Shown here in pieces: positions 22,991 through 34,106 of a DNA stretch of 64,000 nucleotides (its first letter is position 1; the number at the start of each line of letters is the position of its first letter). Origin of the DNA: Lineus longissimus (Eukaryota > Nemertea > Pilidiophora > Heteronemertea > Lineidae); NCBI RefSeq assembly GCF_910592395.1, contig NC_088320.1, positions 12,710,501 through 12,774,500 of the forward strand, written 5' to 3'. Below the pieces are notes generated by a model. That model ran no database searches. It was not told the DNA's origin and saw only the letters and a list, made by a program, of their open reading frames with translations. The position numbers and the translations under genes are program-made.

Positions 22991-24150
22991 TTAGCACCTT
23001 TTGCATGGTCCAACCATGAACTGACACTTAATGGTTAGATGTGGGGAATTTAGGGTTTCCACATTTTTCTCGACCTGTTCCCTTGTGTTCAAAGACATGG
23101 CATAGATGTCATCTATGAAGCGACCCCAGAATATTGGTTTGGTTTCCTGGGCATATGCAAGCCTTTCTTCTAAATCTGTCATGAAGAAGTTTGCAAATGA
23201 AGGTGCAACTTTGGCGCCCATGGTGGTGCATGAGATTTGGATGTAATTCTGGTTGTTGAACTGAAGGTTATTCAGTTTGAGAACCCTGTCCAGCAATTTA
23301 ACAATTGGCTGGTTTGTAGGACCTGCGGTAGAAAACTGGCAAGCTGTCATTGGCTTGAACTGGGTGAAGTAAGCCATCATCTTCTCTGTGATATCTCCAT
23401 TCTGCAACATCTCCCCAAGGAAGTTGAGGACAGTTCCCCCTTTGGCTTGGGGTGAGGTCCTCTGGGATAAGTCTGTAGTGCGTCCTATTCGAGAGTTGTC
23501 TCTCAGCTTCCTTAATGTAGTCATTCCTGTTGAGGATGACCACTGCTGAACCTTTATCCGCTGGTATTATTATGATCTGGTGCATGGGGAGGAGTTCTGA
23601 GATAGCTTTTTTCTCAGCAAGCATAAGGTTCTGAGCGTGGGGTGCCTCATTGAAGATGCGGTCGAATTGAAATTAATTAGACTCGATAAAAGCCTCGTGC
23701 GCTTGGGGTCCTGGGGGGTTCCATTTGGAAGGTAGTTTAAACTTCTGCTCCATATCACTACAATCCCTGTGATGGTTCTGGTCTGAGTCCCATACGAGCT
23801 TGGCAAAAAATCGACGGCGTGGGCCTGCGGTGAGCTGGGTCCTGGGTTTGGACTGGGTTGGGGCTCTCGGTGGGTATTCTGATGCATACGGGCCCGACCT
23901 CTGGTTGGTGTGATCCTTGGCTGACCCCTGTGGAAAACCCTGCTTCTGGTTGGTAGATGCCGGGTTTTGGAGGTTAGATAGGCTGGTGGCAATGGTGTCC
24001 CTTGAGAGGGGGGACTGTATGTCCTGTCTCAGCTTGAGACTCTACCGCACTATTCTGTCCTTAGCTATAAGGTTGTTGAGGAGGTCCATGGATGAGAGTC
24101 TAAGTTACAGTCGTTGCCCATTGGCTTTGTCCTCTAGTTACATTCTGGAA
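22991..24150 (-). pseudogene. Penelope-like reverse transcriptase remnant
   Basis: On the minus strand, IIIPADKGSAVVILNR (near 23540-23570), DYIKEAERQLSN, GTVLNFLGEML and TTMGAKVAPSFANFFM are followed by the catalytic FIDDIYAM (near 23100). These are typical of Penelope-like element reverse transcriptases. At least two frameshifts separate the pieces and no GIY-YIG endonuclease is visible, so the copy is 3' truncated and dead. Weakly coding sequence upstream to about 24150 probably belongs to it. Confidence 0.75.
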
Positions 24151-24176
24151 TAGCTCATAACTTATATTTATTTCAG

Positions 24177-24370
24177 TCCTCTAACAATGCTAAATTGGAG
24201 GAAGACGAATTGCACAACAAGTTAATGGAGGAACTGACACGAAGTCTTGAGGCATTGGAAAAGCCAAAATTTAATCAAATTAAAGAAGAGTTCAAGCTCG
24301 GTTCAGGATTACTATTACCCGAGTATAAAGCAGCAGACAGTGCGAAAGCGTTGATGGACGCTTTATTTAG
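24177..24370 (+). CDS. Isolated exon-like open segment
   Basis: A 194-nt fully open segment is bounded by TTATTTCAG on the left and GTAGGC on the right. It encodes a helical, charged peptide (KLMEELTRSLEALEKPKF, then GLLLPEYKAADSAKALM). Family and partner exons are not known to me. It could be a host exon or part of a retroelement. It lies between the Penelope-like copy and the capsid fragment. Confidence 0.35.
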
Positions 24371-24494
24371 GTAGGCAAAGCTGGGCGTAAGTACTTATTG
24401 AACGAATGCAATATTTGAATTCCAAATGAGGCGGTGACATTTTTGTCAAAAATGAGTTGAGTGCATGAAGCAACCATTGGCGCTCATTTTGAAT

Positions 24495-24836
24495 CAAGTA
24501 ACCGCTAATAAACCCTACCCCGAAGGAATGAGGTCGCTAGATCAGTGGGAGGAAGCAAAAAAATATGTCATGTCCGAGAAATTAAGAAGACACACGAGTG
24601 TAATTTAACTCTTGAAAAGTATTATGGTGATGAGAACTATTTTGGGTTGTGGATTGACTTGAGAACCACTGAAGATAATAATCTGGCAGTGGAAGAGCAC
24701 TGCAAAACACAGAATTCAGTTGACTATCACAAAAGATGGGACAAAACGTCCCTAAAGGTCCAAAATGCATATCTTTATTGTTTCAGATGCACAGTTTAAA
24801 GTTCAAAATTCTCAAATCGTGAGCATCATGCACTAA
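24495..24836 (+). pseudogene. Capsid-like protein, lineage B, C-terminal fragment
   Basis: Begins abruptly at NKPYPEGMRSLDQWEEAKKY and runs through LEKYYGDENYFGLWIDLRTT to the decayed C-terminus near 24836, with a frameshift in the GSGRAL region. It aligns with the last third of the gene at 16955-18132. The 5' two thirds are missing, replaced by unrelated sequence. Confidence 0.75.
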
Positions 24837-24907
24837 TTACATTTTATTAGCGTGTATTAGACAAGCACGAAGTGTGCACTAAATACCTTAACTTTTGCGG
24901 TTTATCA

Positions 24908-25315
24908 ATGGAGACAATAAACAAGAAAGATATTGTGTACGCTTTACAGAAGTTTTTTTCTAAAACTTGGTTTGGTTGTTACACTTGGTAATTTGTCTGC
25001 AGGGTATCTATATGACAATGTCCCATCCCACGGCCCCAATAAATATATCTCTTTGAAAAATCTCATGGATTAATCTCTTTGAAAAATCTCATGGATTAAT
25101 CTCTTTGATAAATTACATTACCAGCTGAGCTGTATGCTTCGAATGGAGCTGTCGCTTCGATACCTTCAGCGTTATTTATTTACGAAAATTTTAATGCCAT
25201 TATTTCTGGTTGTACAAATTGTGGAAAAACTCACTTCGTCTTAGATTTGTTGGAAACTTACTATAAAGGGAATTTTGAAAACATCATTGTGGTTTGTCAA
25301 ACCTTTGAATACAAT
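24908..25315 (+). pseudogene. Packaging ATPase, 5' part of interrupted copy
   Basis: Starts METINKKDIVYALQKF, continues with LVVTLGNLSAGYLYD and SALFIYENFNAIISG, and has an intact Walker A GCTNCGKTH near 25210-25237, followed by FVLDLLETYYKG. The frame is interrupted at TACAAT (25310-25315) by a 1.3 kb insertion and resumes at 26623. A 27-bp tandem duplication with ATCTCATGGATTAATCTCTT near 25050-25105 also disrupts it. With its conserved Lys it is better kept than the copy at 18.2 kb. Confidence 0.75.
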
Positions 25316-26622
25316 AAATGTAGCGACTTTATCGACTGTCTAGCTCTTCACTGACTTCAGAAACTCGACAAAGCCGTGGATATTTCACCAGTTCTTTAAC
25401 TTTATTCAATCGTGATACCCATCAGGTCCACGTAAAATATGTAAATACAAAACAAAAGTCCCCTAAGTTTAATAACAAAGCAGTGAATTAACTGCACAAT
25501 ATTGATAAGTCCAGTACGTGCTGCCCATGAGGAAACCAGCCCTGTAAAATATTTAGTCGCCCTCCAATTGCAAGCACCCCGCTGATACTACACACAGTGA
25601 TGATCGGCATATTTACCTTATCTACCGAATGGCCAGCTTAACCAGTGATAAAGTAATTTGGTCAACTACAAGGCAACCAGGATGTGATAGCAAGGTCGGT
25701 TATGTAACAACATGTTGACCTCAGCCTTTGGTCGGGCAACTCAGCAGGAGGTTACCTGGCTCAGATGAGCTGAGAGCTAAAGTCAATAAACTATTCCTCA
25801 GAAACTCTACCCTCATCAAATATCCATCCCCCCCCCCGGCATCTAAGGCATTTTCCATTAGTTGGTAGGGGATGGTTAGGAGATAATTTTTACAGGGCTG
25901 GTTTCCTCATGCACATGGCCATGGGTCAGCAAACTTAATCTCATGAAATTTGGACAGCACATGTGCACTAATTTAGCCGCACTTACACCACCTGAAAATG
26001 GACCACCAATCTTGGTTCGGGAACCAATGCCGCATCATCGAAAATCCACCAAGCGCTTACACCAGCGCTGCAGCTAGTTATAAAAATCCGGCTACAGATG
26101 GCGCGCAAACAATAAGCAGAAAGCGCCATTTCGAAAACGCCACCTGGAGCCGAACCATCTAACTAGCTAATTGCCGATCCATTTGCGCTTACACCACGAC
26201 AAAGCCGAGCTTTCAACAAGCCGGGCGAATTTGGACCATCAAGCTTGGTGGGACAAATTCGCTCGGCAATTTGTATCGGCAATGGATTGCCGAACCAATT
26301 TGTCGCGGCAATGTGGTGGTGTAAGTGCAATTGGTCCACCAATATTTCGTGGTGTAAGCGCAGCTATAGTGTCTAAAAAACCGGATAAACATGGCCAATA
26401 TAAAATCAAAACATCCTCTACAGTATGTACGAGGTTTACAGATTATGCACATTGCCTAATAAATGAGACAACGGAGTCTGAAAGCTGTCTTCCCCAAGAC
26501 AGTGGATTTCCGCCTGGACAATGGAAGAACAGGCCGTTACTCTGGCCAAGGGACTCGACATCACCAATATGTGTATAAGTGGAACTGTACACACAGAAAA
26601 AAACTCAAACTGTGGCCAGAGT
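25316..26622. mobile_element. 1.3 kb insertion in the ATPase gene
   Basis: The two halves of the ATPase match the uninterrupted copy at 18.5-18.65 kb, and TACAAT stands at both junctions (25310-25315, 26623-26628), giving a 6-bp target duplication. The inside is composite. An inverted 20-bp pair GAGGAAACCAGCCCTGTAAA lies at 25530 and about 25893, and a MITE is at 26185-26365. No transposase is visible. Confidence 0.65.
26185..26365. mobile_element. Short MITE with TGCGCTTACACCACGA ends
   Basis: TGCGCTTACACCACGA at the left is repeated inverted at the right (TCGTGGTGTAAGCGCA). A related GCGCTTACACCA also occurs at about 26053 and an inverted GGTGGTGTAAGTGC at about 26318, so several diverged ends of this family are piled up here. 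Confidence 0.55.
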
Positions 26623-26860
26623 TACAATCAAACAATCGGCCAAGAGTGGATTTTCAAAGATAGAAACCTCATTTTTATTGATCCCAATATCGTGAAAAGA
26701 GACCTGAATAAAATATTGCTTGCTTCCATGGAAGTTTACAATGGTTCAAATACTCTTTTTATCATTGACGACTGTGCTAATTTGCAGGCCAGTGAAAATA
26801 AATCTATCAAACTTTGAAACTTGGCGATTTCGGGAAGGCATTAAGAAATTACTTAATCAG
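26623..26860 (+). pseudogene. Packaging ATPase, 3' part of interrupted copy
   Basis: Resumes after the insertion with WIFKDRNLIFIDPNIVKRDL, then NTLFIIDDCANLQ (Walker B near 26752-26780) and LAISGRH. The final third, present at 18.85-19.02 kb, is missing. The sequence passes directly into the next gene, so a deletion joined the two. Confidence 0.7.
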
Positions 26861-26869
26861 ACTGAGTTA

Positions 26870-27790
26870 CAGACAACTAGTCAAAACCCAGCCACTCCTT
26901 GTCAAGTATGGTTCGAACAAATTATAAACGCAAATGGAGATCTTGAGGTTTTAGTTGCCACTTGCAAGACAAAATAATTCACTGGGAAGCAATTCACTTT
27001 TAACGACCTTGTCTACATGTCAGAAAAATACATCTTAACATCTGACAGAATCTACCAGAGCACTTTCGCCTCCAGAGTTCATGACACATTTAGAAAAAAT
27101 GGTCATCAAGGCTTATTAATCTTTAGCAGGTTGGATTTTACCGAATTGTGACAGAGATAATCTGTACGAGGATCTTATGAACGATTACATCGTGATGAAT
27201 GAGATGGAGAGGTGGACTGGTGTTTCTTAATTTGAAAATTGGTGGGCTGATGGCGATGGCTACAACGTGTTTACTTACTCTCAGCAACCGCAACAGAACG
27301 TTAATTCCCACATATAGTCAACCATTAAATTTACAGGAAATAAATGCAGAGTGGGGAGGGCAACCTGCAGGAAACAACACCCAAAGAGAAAGATGTAGCG
27401 TCTGAGTCGAATCTAACTGAGTCAAGTGAACGTCAGTTCCCTAAAAAGCAGAGATCACCTAAGCAGATCGCTTGGTCGTGGGAGTTGGGTAGATGCTCCA
27501 ATGTAAAAAAAACAACATGGAAAGATGGATCGTGTTAATGGAAAAATGATCAAAGAATTGCCACCACCCCGCTAATTCCTAAAAGTGTAACCCAGCGAGC
27601 TGGAACTAATGTAGAAGCGCCAAAAACGTCTGAACAACCTCAATCAGCGTCTGAGACCGTCTTGTAGTAACATTAATTGTTTGTGGTTGGCTATCCCTGT
27701 GACATTTATTGCTGGAATATATATATGCAGGCAAAGGTTTGCTCCAATTGAAAAGGAAACTACTCGTGGAGAATCTGGCTAAACCGTATG
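26870..27790 (+). pseudogene. Conserved capsid-module protein plus membrane segment, second copy
   Basis: Pieces in order: SQNPATPCQVWFEQ, FNDLVYMSEKYILTSDRIYQ, ASRVHDTFRK, then NEMERWTGV in shifted frames. These are followed by LNLQEINAEWGGQ, SPKQIAWSWELGRCSN, KELPPP and the membrane helix PVTFIAGI near 27690-27720 with a basic tail. The order is the same as at 19.06-20.06 kb, with many frameshifts. It ends the second module copy. Confidence 0.6.
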
Positions 27791-28309
27791 CTTCGCTACC
27801 AACAATGGGGAGGCCAATGGAAATTTTAATGGAGAACTAACGCTGATCCATCTCCAACCTCGAAACAACTCCCATATCCAGTTATGGAATGAGTGTTTGG
27901 AACAGACTTTGATCTGACTCTATCAATAAAACAGAACATTAAAATATTCGAAAAGGACTGGGTATCTATCTGGTAAACCTATCATAGCATGATAAATATT
28001 TTTCCCAACCTTGTCGAGATTAGAACCAGCAGAGCTGGCGCTTCCAGGGCTTCCGGTGGATATCTAATGTTTGCAAACCTGAAGTTGAACTGACTGAGCT
28101 AATACTTACACAACAGATATGGTGAATCATTAGTGTTTTATAGTTGATAAAAAACATTCACTGCGGGATTGCTCTTGGAATTACGAATGGGAATTCCTGT
28201 TAATGATTTTTTTTACTGGGAAGTCGGCTCCGCTGGGATTAACGAATGGGAATTCCCGTTATGTTGAGAGAAGATGGTTTCAGAATACAGAGAGAGATAC
28301 TTGGGAAGT
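27791..28309. other. No recognisable gene
   Basis: About 520 bp. GGGAATTCC occurs twice (28186, 28248) with ATTACGAATG/ATTAACGAATG before it, a small direct repeat. Nothing else is supported. Confidence 0.4.
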
Positions 28310-28765
28310 GTGTGGGTGTTCTGCCCGGTTGGAGCATGATAGGTGTAGGATTTTGGGTGAAATATCTAATCTAGGTGTGTTACGTGTGTTTTCGTGATGT
28401 TCGTTTTTCGAGGTGTAACATCCTTCGGATATGGAAAAGTCAGGAATATTTGAGATTTGGATGTGACGGATTTTAAGATTAACGTTTTTGGTGAAGAAAA
28501 TTGTTTTGATGATTGATTTAGACGTTTCTTTTAGGAAATTAAGGACTGAGGTATTTTAGTGTTTTTCGTCTTAAAGTTGGAATATTTGTATTTCGTGTTG
28601 CCAAAAGCAGCTGTTTGATCGTTGAAAGTAGGATCGACGACCGAAAAAAGGGGTATGTTGTCATTTTTTGAATTAATCAGCCGGGGAAGTGGTAAATTAT
28701 CATTTTTTTTGCAATTAATCAACCGGCTGGGGGGGGGGGGGTCAACGCGAAATACAGATATACTT
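28310..28765 (+). repeat. Element repeat with covarying hairpin, copy 4
   Basis: Starts with the membrane-protein 3' end (MIGVGFWVKYL), then GGAAAAGTCAGGAATATTTG and TTTTTGGTGAAGAAAAT. The hairpin stem ATATTTGTATTTCGTGTTG (28582-28600) pairs at 17 of 19 positions with CAACGCGAAATACAGATAT (28743-28761). The loop holds GAAAGTAGGATCGACGACC, a partial internal duplication (AATTAATCAGCCGG, AATTAATCAACCGG) and a G run. Confidence 0.7.
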
Positions 28766-29715
28766 ACTACAAATTTTAGCCGAAAAATACCCTCAAGCTA
28801 TGGTTCTATTATCTGAAGGCCTCGCAATCTCCGCTGCTACCTTAAAAACTTAAAAATTACCTTACCTCTCTCTCTCCAAAGGCTCTGCTTACTCTAAGTC
28901 AGATATTTCACTAAAAGTTGATATGCACAAACTAAACATTTATCATAGACATGTTGAAAACCGCGCGCGATCTTGTAGAAATGCCTACTTTAGTTTAAGT
29001 GGCTGTGGTATGTGTTATCAAGGTCTCCGGATTGATGCGAAAGTGAAACTTTGGGAGAGCGTGTGCTCTCCGTCACTATTTGTGACCCGTGCTAGCAAAA
29101 TGAGTCGGAATGCGCATATGCTAATTATGAGATATAGCACAATACATTGTAACATGTGGATTTTGACGAAGTTGAGGTTTCTGCAAAAATGAGTTCATAA
29201 ACACACCATCAACGATCCCAAAGATCAAAATAGCGAAAAAAAACATTGTAATCACCTTAATTATGAAGTTTTTTGAGGGGTATGTTTGCAGAAGTCTTTG
29301 TTTTAGCTAAGGTTTTCTTCAGAAATTGCCATTTTCTACTGATTTCTCCCTGACAAGCCAGAAATCGCATTGCGCCATATTTGGTATCACTAGAATCGGG
29401 AATCACCCTAGTTTCCAAATATGGCATTGGAATTCCATTTTACGTCATCCTGAACCAATCAGAGCAAAGCTTGTGAACCACTGCAGGCGTAAACAAAACC
29501 AGCTTGTTGCTATCCAACCTATGAAAGGCGATCGCTGATTGGTCGAGACAGCTTGAGCAGTGCATTGTGGGAAGATGGCAGCCCCCAGTTTTGATAATTT
29601 GAGGAGTAAACAAGTGTTATTTTAGGAAGAAGTGTCGCATTTTTGAGCATTTAACTCGGTATTTAGTGGATGTAAGTGACTGATTTTGTAGAATGGATAA
29701 AGGGCACAGTGGGAG
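28766..29715. other. No recognisable gene
   Basis: About 950 bp of unique-looking sequence. A TATGG microsatellite (GGTATGGTATGGTATGGTAT) begins just downstream at 29722. Confidence 0.4.
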
Positions 29716-29739
29716 TGCTCAGTGGTATGGTATGGTATG

Positions 29740-30135
29740 GTATGCACACATGGCATGCACACAATTGATCTGAGTCGGGGCAATTTTCGGAAACTGGAAA
29801 AGTTGCAGGGTTCCCTGATCAAACGATGCTTTGGTTTATCGAAATGTTGTCATCATAGCCCTCTATTAGAGGCATTGGATATTGACAACCCGCGGAAAGT
29901 AATCGAACAGAAGCAAATTGGACTTTTAAGAAGGATTCTCTCCATCGATTTTCATTACAGCCAGATCCCGTTAGCGAAGGTTAAAAAGCGAACCTCAGGC
30001 TGCAAAGGCAAATGCCTTGAGGCCGTGAGGTTGGAGTTTCTCTTTGAATTGCCCGATGATGTTGTTATTAGGGTAATCAGGCGTGATCAGAGATTAGCGC
30101 AATCTAGCCTAATCTCCTATGGCATGTCTGGCTGA
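29740..30135 (+). pseudogene. Non-LTR retrotransposon (LINE) C-terminal fragment
   Basis: The frame reads LEKLQGSLIKRCFGLSKCCH, then SPLLEALDIDNPRKVIEQ and LLRRILSI. This resembles the region after the reverse transcriptase of jockey/CR1-type LINE proteins, where subunit-like 'KLQ..LIK..LGL....PLL.AL.I' patterns are common. It is a 5'-truncated copy, no catalytic motif is present, and the assignment is by pattern only. Confidence 0.45.
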
Positions 30136-31530
30136 CCTACCACAGCAGGTGTTACAGAATTTGTTATCGTTACTCCTGCCTGTAAGTGGCACATCATCTG
30201 ACAAAATCAGAGTGTACTCAATGTAGGCCTAATGGCAATGCTTCAGATGAAGACCTGATTGGTCCTGTCGGATGCTTGTTTCTATATTGCAATATTGTAG
30301 TTGATCATGGTGCAGGATGTAACTGCTTTTTCGGACTGTTTGTTTATAGTAGGCCTATGTGAAAAAAACATATTTTTTTTTAAGTTTTTCATCAGACTGG
30401 TTAAAACATGTACCTTGCTTTTTAAGTTAGGCCTGTAAACAATAATGATGTAGGGGCCTTGAAGGCTTTAAACAATATATTGTTCCGCCCTGCGAAGAGC
30501 GATCGTGTGCAAAGCGGTGGGACAGAATGGGGTACAACTAGATTACCCTGGGCTCACTGTTATCCATCCGAATTTGACCACCCCCACCCTTACTCTTAGG
30601 AGAGGAGCCTTGCCTCTATCTCGACCTAACTTGAAAATAGTACACATCCCTGCGACCTATATAATGTATGCTATTGCGTGGCCTACTTACTGACACAGAC
30701 TCCCTGTAGCCAGGTCAGAACTATCCGTCCAATTTCAACTTAAGCTAAAAAAATTGCAATGCATCAGGTGTGGATATACTGCCTATCCTGCAATGTCCAG
30801 TTTAGCATGAAGCATGCTGTTTCATCTTTACCTGTTCTGTTAACACACAGACCATGCAGACCTTGGCCTAGGAATTTTATGGTCAGTCTGGGGTGAAATC
30901 CCAAGGTGTATTGTAACAGTGACAAACAGGAATATTGCTTCAAATCTGCCAAGGGTTTGTAGAGTGACTTTGAACGAAAATTTCATGGACATCAGATAGA
31001 AACCAATGCAGAAGCATACACTGCTTCTCTGCATCACAATCATTGAAGCAACTGTTCCTTGACCAATCCATGACTCATCATTATATAACATTATATAACA
31101 ATTCATGGCACGAATTCAGCAACACTGAACCCAGTAAGACAGGTAAACCTAACACAGCAGGTGGTGTCTGTAGTGCAATAGCAGATGTCTAGGAGGAAGG
31201 CCTTGGAGTGCAATCAATCAGCTTATCTGACCTATTATAAACATCCAGCTGAGAGGCATTCCACCAATTTTGCTCATCTTTCGCTAACGGGGTCTGGCGG
31301 TCATGTAAAGCACGAGACGTCGTCATTGGCACGAGAAAAATTAAGGGTACCCTGTGTAACCGAGTGTTTAGTTCGTCGGGCCCTCTTCCGCCAATGTCCT
31401 GTTTGTAAATCCAACAGGTAGGCCTAGACGTATCACCTGGGAGGAGAATGGAATTGTCGATTCGATAAAAACCTTATGTGCCAATCTAAACCGGAAAAAC
31501 CATAAACTATTGAAGCTTTTACTTTCACCC
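30136..31530. other. No supported gene
   Basis: About 1.4 kb. A 78-codon frame at 31185-31421 ends with CPVCKSN and is followed by AGGTAGG, but I do not recognise it. The rest is unconserved. Confidence 0.35.
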
Positions 31531-31642
31531 TTATGATCGCTTTTTTTTATTCGTTCTCTGTATATGATTTTTATTGCATATTTGTGTTGTCTGCTCCTTA
31601 TTTGGAGGTTTTTTTACAATAAATTATTATCATTATTATCAT
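31531..31642 (+). repeat. LINE-like 3' end with ATT tail
   Basis: A T-rich stretch leads to ACAATAAATTATTATCATTA and an ATT/ATC microsatellite tail. This is the usual look of a LINE 3' end that terminates in short tandem repeats rather than poly(A). It could belong to the fragment at 29.7 kb or be separate. Confidence 0.4.
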
Positions 31643-31963
31643 GGTTATACAAAAACTTATCTAACTTTCGGGGTCCAACTTTTCGGCTTGGATTTCAACA
31701 AGTGAGGTTTCGTTGGAAAACTGGCATAAGCGTGTAAAACCATAACCCCTCGTTACTCTCTTATTTCTTGCTCTATCTTCACAAACGAAATATCACCCTC
31801 GAGAATAGTAATCTCTCCAACTCCGCTGCAGACTCGAAGTCAGATATTTCACTCAAAACCCAACGCCTAACACTCCACCAATGATAAAGTGATGTTTGTT
31901 GTTTTTCATTTCCCCACTTAGTTGGTAAACATCTTTCAACGCTGCCTTTTTCCTAAGTTGTAC

Positions 31964-32236
31964 TCAATTCTCTGGATGTAGTTCGCTGTAGAGAACAAAC
32001 GATGCATCAACATTCTGAAAATCAATTGTACTTTCATTTTCTCTTTTTAATAACGTAATCAAATACCTGTTTACAGTGCTCATCAAAAGCATTAGATTAT
32101 CTTTGTAATTTGCAGCAGCTAAATTGTGTCTTCTCATTTCGTCTTGATACCCATTTTTATCAATGGCTTTGAAGAGATATCCAGCCCCTGAAAACGCAAC
32201 GGCGTTGACTACAGTGCCAATCAACAATCCAGCCAT
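31964..32236 (-). CDS. Small membrane protein of virus-like element (MAG family)
   Basis: Ninety codons on the minus strand, starting MAGLLIGTVVNAVAFSGAGY in a GTAAATGGC context. It has a hydrophobic N-terminus, then IDKNGYQDEMRRHNLAAANY and FQNVDASFVLYSELHPEN. It matches the broken gene at 15141-15550, but this copy is open over the whole shared part. The C-terminal DFYQPS segment lies beyond the stop in another frame. A virion membrane or minor capsid role is likely from context and not proven. Confidence 0.65.
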   Translation of the reverse strand: MAGLLIGTVVNAVAFSGAGYLFKAIDKNGYQDEMRRHNLAAANYKDNLMLLMSTVNRYLITLLKRENESTIDFQNVDASFVLYSELHPEN

Positions 32237-32394
32237 TTACAAACTGAGAAACCCTGAAGAGATGATGATGGTTAAATAAATGATAGAGAACTAAAATATG
32301 TCCTCGCCAATTTACCAACCTTTCAATTACATCAACCAATCACCGAAAAAAAAAATCACTTTTCTAAAAATAATGGTCCCTATGGCAAGCCGAT

Positions 32395-33100
32395 TTATTG
32401 GATTTACAGAAGTATCAAAAGGACAATAACAACTTCGTATATATCTTAACTGTCATTGCTTTATTCAGCTGCTATGCATAAGCTCTTCCTCTCATGACTA
32501 AGAAGGGAGAAGAAGTGAAGGATTTATTTGTCACTATTTTCAAAAAACCGAACCAGAGAAACTACAGTTTGACGATGGTAAATGGTTCTACAACAAATCA
32601 TTGAAATATTTACTGGAGAAAAATAACATCGAATGATTTTCAGCTTTCTCAAACAAGAAAGCAGCTGTTGTTGAAATATTTAACTGGACTATAAAAACAG
32701 GAATGTGGAAATATTTCATAGCGAAAGAGACTTACAAATGGTTCGGAATCTTGGATGATTTAGTAAATAGTTACAATCACACATTTCACTCATCCATTGG
32801 AATGAAACCCGTCGAAGTAAGAAAGGAAGAAAATGCCGGGACTGTCTGGTACAACCTATATGGTGCATTTCTACTTTCTAAAGATTATGGTCAACCAAAA
32901 TACAAGATTGGTGTCAGTGTAAGGATAACCAAGTACAAGACAATATTATTTGCTAAAGGCTAACTTATTTCACAGAAGAAGTTTTTAATAAAAACAGATA
33001 ATTTTCATAAAACCCCTTGTCTACCACGGGGATTATCAATCAGAAATAATAGACGGTTATTACACATATCTTCGTCACCTCAGTATCAAGGTCAGACATA
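32395..33100 (+). pseudogene. Retroviral-type integrase of Polinton-like element, broken
   Basis: Pieces in order: NNNFVYILTVIALFSCYA, ALPLMTKKGEEVKDLFVTIF, then in other frames DDGKWFYNKSL (second catalytic Asp), AAVVEIFNWTIKT (the Glu, VVERFN in intact relatives), and MWKYFIAKETYKWFGILDDL. HSSIGMKPVEV, IGVSVRITKYK and a decayed SH3-like C-terminus to YYTYLRHL follow. It integrates element DNA with a 5-6 bp target duplication in this family. Several stops and frameshifts are present. Its 3' end abuts the minus-strand capsid gene at about 33095-33110, where both are cut short. Confidence 0.75.
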
Positions 33101-33710
33101 AGAAAGAACATATTTTTAGTACGATTCAGTCTTATTTTCATGTCCACACCATTGAGCAGATATGGCACAGATCAAGGTGCAATCTGCCAAACAGATCAAG
33201 CTGTCTGCTTTACGCAATAAATTTGGCCCTTGCTTTGAAGCCACCATTAGTGTCGGCTGCTGTAGGCTCGACCTTTTCAAATTTACCGGGGTCATCGGCA
33301 AACCAGAGACCCGCCTGAAGCTGACTTTTCTTGGCTTCTTCACAGTACGACAGCAACTTCTCAATATTCGCCCTGTACGGATATGTGTTGTTAGAAGATG
33401 TGACCAATTGTCCGTTTAACGATAAATCAATCTGACTGAATAAGCTGTGCAGCAGATTGTTGACAGGACCAACCTTTGCATTCTCTTCCAAGTCTGTACC
33501 ATCAGCGTTGGTAACTTTGAGCTTGAGATAAAGATACGATGGATTCATCTCCGCGATTACAGACAAAAAAATCGATAGGCGTGTCATCGGTAAGTGTACC
33601 TACAGGCAAATATTCGATGTGCTGTGACTTTTCAATGCTTGGAAGCGTTGGGGATAAAGAAAACCACTTAATATCGTTGTTTGCACATCCACATCCACGT
33701 GTTAGTTAAC
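33095..33710 (-). pseudogene. Major capsid protein, F54H12.2-type (lineage A), truncated
   Basis: The minus strand reads CANNDIKWFSLSPTLPSIEK, then SYLYLKLKVTNADGTDL, AKVGPVNNLLHSLFSQIDL, NTYPYRANIEKLLSY, and LLNGVDMKIRLN before the sequence ends at the junction with the integrase. This is the family annotated in invertebrates as 'F54H12.2-like', regarded as the Maverick/Polinton double jelly-roll capsid protein. Only the first roughly 200 of about 450-500 residues remain, with frameshifts near 33560 and 33210. Confidence 0.75.
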
Positions 33711-33714
33711 CGAA

Positions 33715-34106
33715 GATACGAGATGCTGACTTTTTTGTAGATGCTCTCAGACGCTTCGCCTGTCTACGACTGGTGAGAGGCGTGGAGGCTTTCCGCTTTT
33801 TATTCGAGCCGCTTGGCGTTTCTTGGGCCAAATACCTAACAGAAGAAAGCACGATTCTCCCAATATTCTTGCCAGCTTCAATAGCCCTTTGTTTCGCAGC
33901 CTGTTTGATATTTCTTCCTTTAACAAATCGCCGGCAAATTGGGCACCCGATTGCAGCAGCGATTTTCCCGCGGTTTTAGCCACATATTTCTGCAGAGGGA
34001 TAGCCATAAAATCCAAAACCAAAACGGCACTAACGCTGCTCAAACCATCGGTTGATTCCGCAACCTAAACAGCCCTAACGCCTGCCTCATACCCGCCATA
34101 ACACAT
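33715..34106 (-). pseudogene. Basic core-like protein upstream of lineage A capsid
   Basis: Starts MCYGGYEAGVRAV, has LQKYVAKTAGKSLLQSGAQF and DLLKEEISNRLRNK, then a frameshift near 33900. It ends with a very basic tail (NKKRKAST, RRQAKRLRAS) at TAA 33715. The pattern of an amphipathic Lys-rich helix, a Gly/Ala membrane-active helix and a nuclear-localisation-like tail is usual for the small protein that precedes the capsid gene in Polintons. A DNA-binding or core role is inferred. One stop near residue 14 and one frameshift break it. Confidence 0.65.
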
